Shown here piece by piece: positions 59,232 through 64,000 of a stretch of DNA of 64,000 nt. The stretch spans positions 218,815,982-218,879,981 of the forward strand of contig CP136063.1 of NCBI GenBank assembly GCA_032622095.1. The letters run 5' to 3'. The stretch's first letter is position 1; the number at the start of each line of letters is the position of its first letter. Made by a program: the position numbers and the translations under genes. This DNA comes from Siphonodentalium dalli (lineage: Eukaryota > Mollusca > Scaphopoda > Gadilida > Siphonodentaliidae). The notes beneath the pieces are model-generated. The model searched no databases. It was given only the letters and a program-made list of their open reading frames with translations, and was not told where the DNA came from.

Positions 59232-59398
59232 GGGATAACAGTGTGGTGTTTGTGTGATTTCGGAAAGGTACATGGAGAATATACTGTGCAAATTTAGTTA
59301 ATGGGCGACGGCGGAGCCGGAGCCCATTAACGGGTATTTGCCACAGTATATTCGCCATGTACCTTTCCGAAATCACAAAACACCACACTGTTATCCCC
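59232..59398. mobile_element. Hairpin element with GGGATAACAGTGTGG ends
   Basis: GGGATAACAGTGTGGTGTTT ... TTTCGGAAAGGTACATGGAG on the left is matched by the complement on the right, around TTAATGGGCGACGGCGG. Arms about 75 bp. A related sequence lies at 59828-59900 (GGGATATAACGGTGTGGTGT). Confidence 0.75.
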
Positions 59399-60669
59399 AT
59401 TCTAATGCTCTTCGAACTTAAAAACGTTATTTAGACGAACAAATGCCTCGTAATTATCAACGAAATGTGCGGCCATAGAAAACACTCAGCCAATTCACGA
59501 CTTTTATTTTAAATTGAATGCGCTAGATAAAATATAGTCCCTCAATTACCATCGCTCTTATCGTTAAAAATGCTGATAAACATGAAAACTTGCCACCTCA
59601 AATAGAAATAAATATGCACAACAATTAGTTTCTGCATGTATCTGATGTCTTTTTCAGATGTTTACCACTTACAAATTGCGGTTTTGATTTTGGTAATTTT
59701 TACCGCGAACTGGAAGTTGAATTGAAACTATGGGAAATTGTTTACTCAATGCGATGTATTTCACACCGTGTCTGTCGCGGTTTCATGTCAAGAAATTTTG
59801 TCAAATGATGTCGAGACACTGACATTGGTGGGATATAACGGTGTGGTGTTTTGTATTTTCTGAAAGTACGTGTATACAGGGCGAATGTACGGACTGTAAA
59901 TTTTCGACAAAAGCGACGTAGCTGCTTTGTTTATATAGCAACGAGCTAGTATCGGAAGTCAGTAGCAAGGGCACCAACTCTATAATCTACTCCGTAACGC
60001 CGTCGGCATGTACTGCGTAAGGGTGGCGTCGTGGAGTGAAACGGAACAGTGAGCGGGGCTGGATTGGGCATGGCCGAGATTATGAATTCAGCTAACGGCA
60101 ATGTTGGCGTGTAGGAATATCTAACATTGAAGCGGTGAGCCGGACTATACATTGCGACAGGTTATTGAATGAATAACCCCCCGAAAATATGTGGTGTTTC
60201 CGGGGTATATTGGCCTAAGTGCATTAGAATCCACTATCAATATATGATTTACCAACAATCCTAATAATACCGCCGGTATACACATAACGCATATATTTCG
60301 ATAGCGCGAATGAATACATAACTCGCTAGTTAAAGTGACACATTGCACACCGAATTATTAAAAGAGGTGTTAGCCAATAATCCATTCAAGGATAAGAGAA
60401 AATGGAAAGTGATAGCATAAGAATTCTGCGGAAATTGATGAGATGGGCAAAAAGTAGATGGAAGGAGAGAATATAGAATTACACCCCCTGTCTACAAGTA
60501 TACATAACCCCACTCGCACAAATCAGTCACTTATAAGACAACGAGTGTGTGTAGTCACGTGATCTGTGACGTTGGAGTACAATCACCGGCACACGCACAA
60601 TCACTATAAGCGCGCGGGATCACTCTATTACTTGTTTATTACTTTATCAGATATGTCCTGAATGTCTTT

Positions 60670-60735
60670 CAGGAATAACAAGAAAACCATAGTTAGAAAT
60701 GGTAACGCCCTCAAGATCGTATTATTAAGCATAAA
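60670..60735. repeat. Dispersed repeat shared with 37815-37870
   Basis: ACAAGAAAACCATAGTTAGA AATGGTAACGCC appears in both places followed by a TATTATT..CATAAATA segment. Element boundaries not determined. Confidence 0.6.
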
Positions 60736-61074
60736 TAAAATATATTCCAACTACAATGGACTCATTGTAAAATATGTGGACATAGATAACAACTATGTAT
60801 TTCATAATATCTAAATTTATATATGTGCGTATGCAATGTGCTTGCTGATAAAAGTACGGGTTTGTGAAAAATGTTTAAAATGAGAAATCCGAAATAAAAA
60901 TTTGAAATACTGACACACGAAACGTCGCGTATAATACCTGTTGCATTGATACAGCGACAAGCAAACGAGAGGGCTATAACGATCTGCAAAATATAAGACT
61001 TACAGATAATTTTTTGGCATATCTTATCACAAACCAAAAATCAACATTATTGCCATAACTACACCTTTTACCGG

Positions 61075-61155
61075 ACTCGGGGTCGCACTACAACTTTATT
61101 GCGTCCCAAAACAATATAACTCCGGGTCGCACTACAACGTTTAATGCGTCCCAAA
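61075..61155. repeat. 45-50-bp direct duplication
   Basis: CGGGGTCGCACTACAACTTT ATTGCGTCCCAAAA and a second copy with CGTTTAATGCGTCCC. Confidence 0.75.
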
Positions 61156-61214
61156 AAAACCCATATCTATAAATAAAACGCACAGCGCCCATATGTATAA
61201 CGAATTTCTACATT

Positions 61215-61375
61215 ATAGTATACACCCGGAGGGCGGAATGATAGTATACACCCGGAGGGCGGAATGATAGTATACACCCGGAGGGCGGAATGATAGTATA
61301 CACCCGGAGGGCGGAATGATAGTATACACCCGGAGGGCGGAATGATAGTATACACCCGGAGGGCGGAATGATAGT
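61215..61375. repeat. Perfect 26-bp tandem array
   Basis: Six identical copies of ATAGTATACACCCGGAGGGC GGAATG plus a partial copy, without a single difference. There are no spacers, so this is not a CRISPR array. Perfect identity points to very recent expansion. Confidence 0.95.
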
Positions 61376-62254
61376 TCTCTTACAAGTGGAACGTTAAAAC
61401 AATACAATGATCCAATGGTAAGATAAACAATACAATGATCCAATGAGAGTTCGACAACATGCACTTGCAACATGAACTGTAAATCTCATGCGAGTGCTAA
61501 CATAGGTATGTTTTTCTAATCTTATTCCAAGAAATTAAAATTGCCCAGTCTGTAGTACACGTAATAATAACAGCACGACTGTTCCAGTTTAACTCGTATA
61601 TGGAATGCAGACCCACTGTATTACAATACAAAGTATTATATATGCCTGAAAATGTTTTGATTCACACACTGGGAATGGCTTCTAATTAGCGCATTCATGA
61701 GTCGGATAGATTCATTCCTTAATGGGTGTGAGATAATTAAGATGCACTAATATAAGGGGCTAATGTCATTTTTTACATGTTTTTGGAGTATTTTTTCAAA
61801 GCAAACCAAGCCGATATATCAATGTTTCGTATATATATCAACCTATATGGTATATCTCCTAAATTATACATCGACTAAATTTAGAAGTTCGAATGAGCCA
61901 TGATCGTTGAAATATTCTACTTCGAATCCAGGAATTTCCGTTGAATTTACTCTCGACTTTGAATGACGGTTGAATCGAATTATTGCTCATTAATTAAGAA
62001 CAAACTCGCAGACGCCTACATGCATACACATATTTAACCATGAATTCCATTTTGTTGTAAATTGTAACATGGCAACTTGCAAACTTGGCATCGAATCGAT
62101 ATCTATCTCGAATATTCGCAGGATCCTTAACTCGTCCATAACTGGCGCTTCCTAAAATTGTGCGAGTGTCCCACATGGAAAGGCTGCCTATTATACTTCG
62201 GAACACTTCGTGTAATGTTTAAATGTAAACAAACAGAACTTAATTACTCCTACT

Positions 62255-62430
62255 TGGAGCCTCGCATATATAATAGAACACATTGGCCAAACAATATTTA
62301 CCTTGACATTAATTGTAACCCAGTGCATTCTGTTATATATGAAGCTCCCTGTGGGATACAGGCATATATAAGAGAATGCTCAGACACAGGGTATTTAATG
62401 CAGCACCAGCGCAGCTCCCGTCGTGAAATG
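62255..62430. repeat. Degenerate hairpin element
   Basis: GCCTCGCATATATAATAGAA start, second half-hairpin at 62325-62395 and GCACCAGCGCAGCTCCCGTC downstream, as at 39835-39960. Confidence 0.55.
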
Positions 62431-62680
62431 GTTATATAAGATTCCCGTATTCGCATGGACCCAGGCAGACGACGGTCTTCAGTGCATTGTTCTCTCGGCC
62501 TGGGGCTCCATAAAGGGTTATACAATACTCCCATATGGAGCCCCACACATACCCAAGCAGACCACGGTCATCGGTGCATTGTTCTCTCTGTATGGGGCTA
62601 CATAAAGGATGAAACTGACATACATGTGTATTTAGGACTGTATTCCAAAGCCAAAGCATCCAAAATTATATTACACTTAC

Positions 62681-62925
62681 CGTTTGTGTTTCGTCGACTG
62701 TGACTTTCTTGAGTTTGAGTTTACCGTTCGTCTCTTGCAGCTCATAGACCGGCGCTCTCTCGTTGATGTGTGTACTTCGTTTTATGTTTAATGTTGTCGA
62801 TTCCCCGCGCTTGTCGATCATGTCAAACTTCAATTCGTCTTCCAATCGACCATTCATCAAATTACGTCGGTTCAGACGCGACGTCGAATGGCGCAGGGTG
62901 ACGATGGCGACATCATCCGCCGTCA
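62681..62925 (-). CDS. Protease exon: N-terminal prodomain
   Basis: First visible coding exon, 245 nt. The acceptor reads CTTCCAG before the first base; the donor is ACG|GTAAGTG. It begins with two bases of a codon, so an upstream exon, presumably with the signal peptide, must exist beyond it. The 81 full codons are charged and contain a stretch like the reprolysin propeptide beta-strand region (ELKFDMIDKRGESTTLNIKR, then APVYEL about 20 residues later). It ends on a whole codon and is in phase with the exon at 55375. A GTG near the acceptor could be misread as a start, but the AG acceptor and the lack of a signal sequence argue against that. No plausible signal-peptide exon was found between 62926 and 64000. 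Confidence 0.82.
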
Positions 62926-63033
62926 CTGGAAGTTACCAAAGATATTTAAATTTAATTTATCCTAGTATATACATGTATACGAGTTTAGTGACATAATACA
63001 CCTAGATGGTACAGATGCCATATACACTATATA

Positions 63034-63497
63034 TGCCATCAACGTCGTTTTTCGGTTGATCTATGAGCCTATAGATCGATCTGCTATATATACTAACTAT
63101 CACATTTAATCGTTGACATAACCGGAGTTGACAATACATATTATGATGGGGTCAGCATGAAGACAGCCACGAACGAGGTTATGCCAACCCCAGGCTGGGT
63201 GCACCCCATTTGGGAGTCAGCACGATGTGAATTGTCATATATCCATATCTTGCTGACCCTCAACTGGGCAAGTAACTGATCTTATGTACTTGACGATTCA
63301 ATCCTATTTATGATTATTTTTGTATCTCCTGTTTTCTTGTATAATGAATGCACTTTTGCCAATAAATTATATATCTAATTATCTATCTGTAGACGAATAA
63401 CATACTGTATAATTCCGCGAAGCGGATTATACTAAGTATGTTATTCATCTTCTGATCGATCCATAGGCGATCAACCGAAAAAACGACGTTGATGGCC
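63034..63497. mobile_element. MITE with GCCATCAACGTCG termini
   Basis: Left end GCCATCAACGTCGTTTTTCG GTTGATC and right end GATCAACCGAAAAAACGACG TTGATGGC are inverted, with TATAT on both sides as possible target duplication. An internal hairpin at 63393-63452 (GAATAACATACTGTATAAT) lies near the right end. Confidence 0.8.
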
Positions 63498-63499
63498 TA

Positions 63500-64000
63500 T
63501 ATTTACAACGGTAACACTTTATTTCAACTATATACTATTAATCCATCTCAGAAAATTAATTGTTACAACAGGATTTTCCGTTGGACGATCTCCGAATTTG
63601 GTTCATGGGCCGAAAATAAATTGGCCGAAATTGTCAATGACCAAGCAAACTTTCAGAACTTCAATTTTCAGCAATAAACTACCCATGATAACAAAAATTA
63701 CTTGTTTGGCTACGATTTACGTTTAAAATGACTCAATAGCAACTCAATAATTATCAACACACAAAGTCGAATCCGAAGCGATTGGATAGCGATCTCCGGT
63801 AAAATTATTAACTCCAGACTCCAGCCCGATGGCCGATGTAATTTGTAAACAAATGCCCTGATCACATCTAATGTTCTCGTGACAAATGCCATGTCATTAG
63901 CATTGTTATGACGCTGAAAAATGTTAATAGGGTTAAAATCGTGTAACACATTTGATGTATTCCCAATAAAATTAGCCATGTTGATCAGCCTGTTGATCAG
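63500..64000. other. Window end, unassigned sequence
   Basis: A plus-strand frame (63489-63677, ending RWTISEFGSWAENKLAEIV...) and a minus-strand frame (63979-63710) look moderately coding-like but have no recognised motif; neither has the hydrophobic start expected for the missing signal-peptide exon. Confidence 0.3.

Larger units (their letters stand above)
59900..62250. other. Intron sequence, nothing recognised apart from small repeats
   Basis: Short open frames on the minus strand (60152-59946, 60348-60145, 61037-60762) lack recognisable motifs and splice context. Confidence 0.5.
2929..62925 (-). other. Gene locus: secreted reprolysin/ADAMTS-like zinc metalloprotease (partial, 12 exons seen)
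   Basis: Twelve minus-strand exons assemble into one M12B-type protease. Splice phases agree at all junctions except exon 4 (ends with two bases of a codon) to the 36755 exon (starts a full codon), so one exon is missing there. Domain order: prodomain, RRQKER cleavage site, catalytic domain with HELGHNIGARHD and Met-turn, ADAMTS-type cysteine-rich module, six-cysteine PLAC-like module, Thr/Pro linker, second cysteine-rich module start. Family knowledge: such enzymes are secreted, processed by proprotein convertases and cleave extracellular matrix. The signal peptide (above 62925) and C-terminus (below 2929) are not visible. Introns reach 12-14 kb and are full of transposons. No thrombospondin repeat is seen, so it is ADAMTS-like rather than a classical ADAMTS. 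All zinc-binding residues are present and no exon contains a stop, so it looks functional. Confidence 0.9.

Noticed and set aside
61167-61473. Repetitive frames and a possible CRISPR array at 61215-61375
   Set aside because: The units are contiguous with no spacers, so it is a plain tandem repeat; the frames are a by-product of the 26-bp period.
63710-63979. Minus-strand frame considered as the protease signal-peptide exon
   Set aside because: Its start (MANFIGNTSNVLHDFNPINI) has no hydrophobic core and no donor in the right phase to join 62925.

Overview
The window is animal nuclear DNA, AT-rich and crowded with repeats. It has GT-AG introns of several kilobases, non-LTR retrotransposon remains, many small inverted-repeat elements, satellites and minisatellites. 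There are no rRNA or tRNA genes and no bacterial-style operons. The gene content and the Ginger, PHD-finger LINE and fold-back elements suggest a marine lophotrochozoan invertebrate, possibly a mollusc; the organism itself is inferred.

One host gene dominates. On the minus strand, spread over 60 kb, I can assemble 12 phase-compatible exons of a secreted zinc metalloprotease of the reprolysin/ADAMTS type (M12B). In transcript order they are: prodomain 62925-62681, 55375-55289 and 53082-52929; prodomain end, dibasic cleavage site and first catalytic strand 50914-50749; catalytic core 36755-36678, 35523-35372, 31929-31880, 29035-28930 (HELGHN) and 22828-22661 (IGARHD, Met-turn); ADAMTS-like cysteine-rich module 9905-9761 and 4893-4842; then 3269-2929 with a six-cysteine PLAC-like module, a Thr/Pro linker and a second copy of the cysteine-rich start. 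Reading phases agree at every junction except one, where a short exon between 50749 and 36755 must be missing from my list. The signal-peptide exon and the C-terminus lie outside the window.

Layout from left to right: 1-2600 satellites; 2600-9900 the 3' modules of the protease with local duplications, a dead LINE fragment (about 6.8-8.3 kb) and a Ginger-like relic (8556-9593); 9.9-22.6 kb a large intron with an unrecognised minus-strand coding-like cluster at 14.5-15.2 kb, a nested DNA element at 18.5-20.6 kb and TTAATG-rich sequence; 24.35-28.72 kb a fold-back element with arms of more than 1 kb; 29.7-31.5 kb two nearly identical TA-flanked MITEs; 32-43 kb small repeats and palindromes around protease exons; 44.26-50.44 kb a frameshifted LINE with PHD-finger ORF1, endonuclease and reverse transcriptase, antisense to the protease; 51-55 kb protease exons, a TTAA MITE and a LINE tail; 55.6-58.9 kb a 64-bp minisatellite; 59-64 kb palindromes, a perfect 26-bp array, the first visible protease exon and a terminal MITE.

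The most unusual observation is that two splice junctions of the protease are themselves the unit of tandem arrays: an acceptor plus exon start repeated every 73 bp (3241-3640), and an exon end plus donor repeated every 40-50 bp (22419-22665). The same gene has also recently duplicated its cysteine-rich exon, and one duplicate's intron has since taken two transposon insertions.
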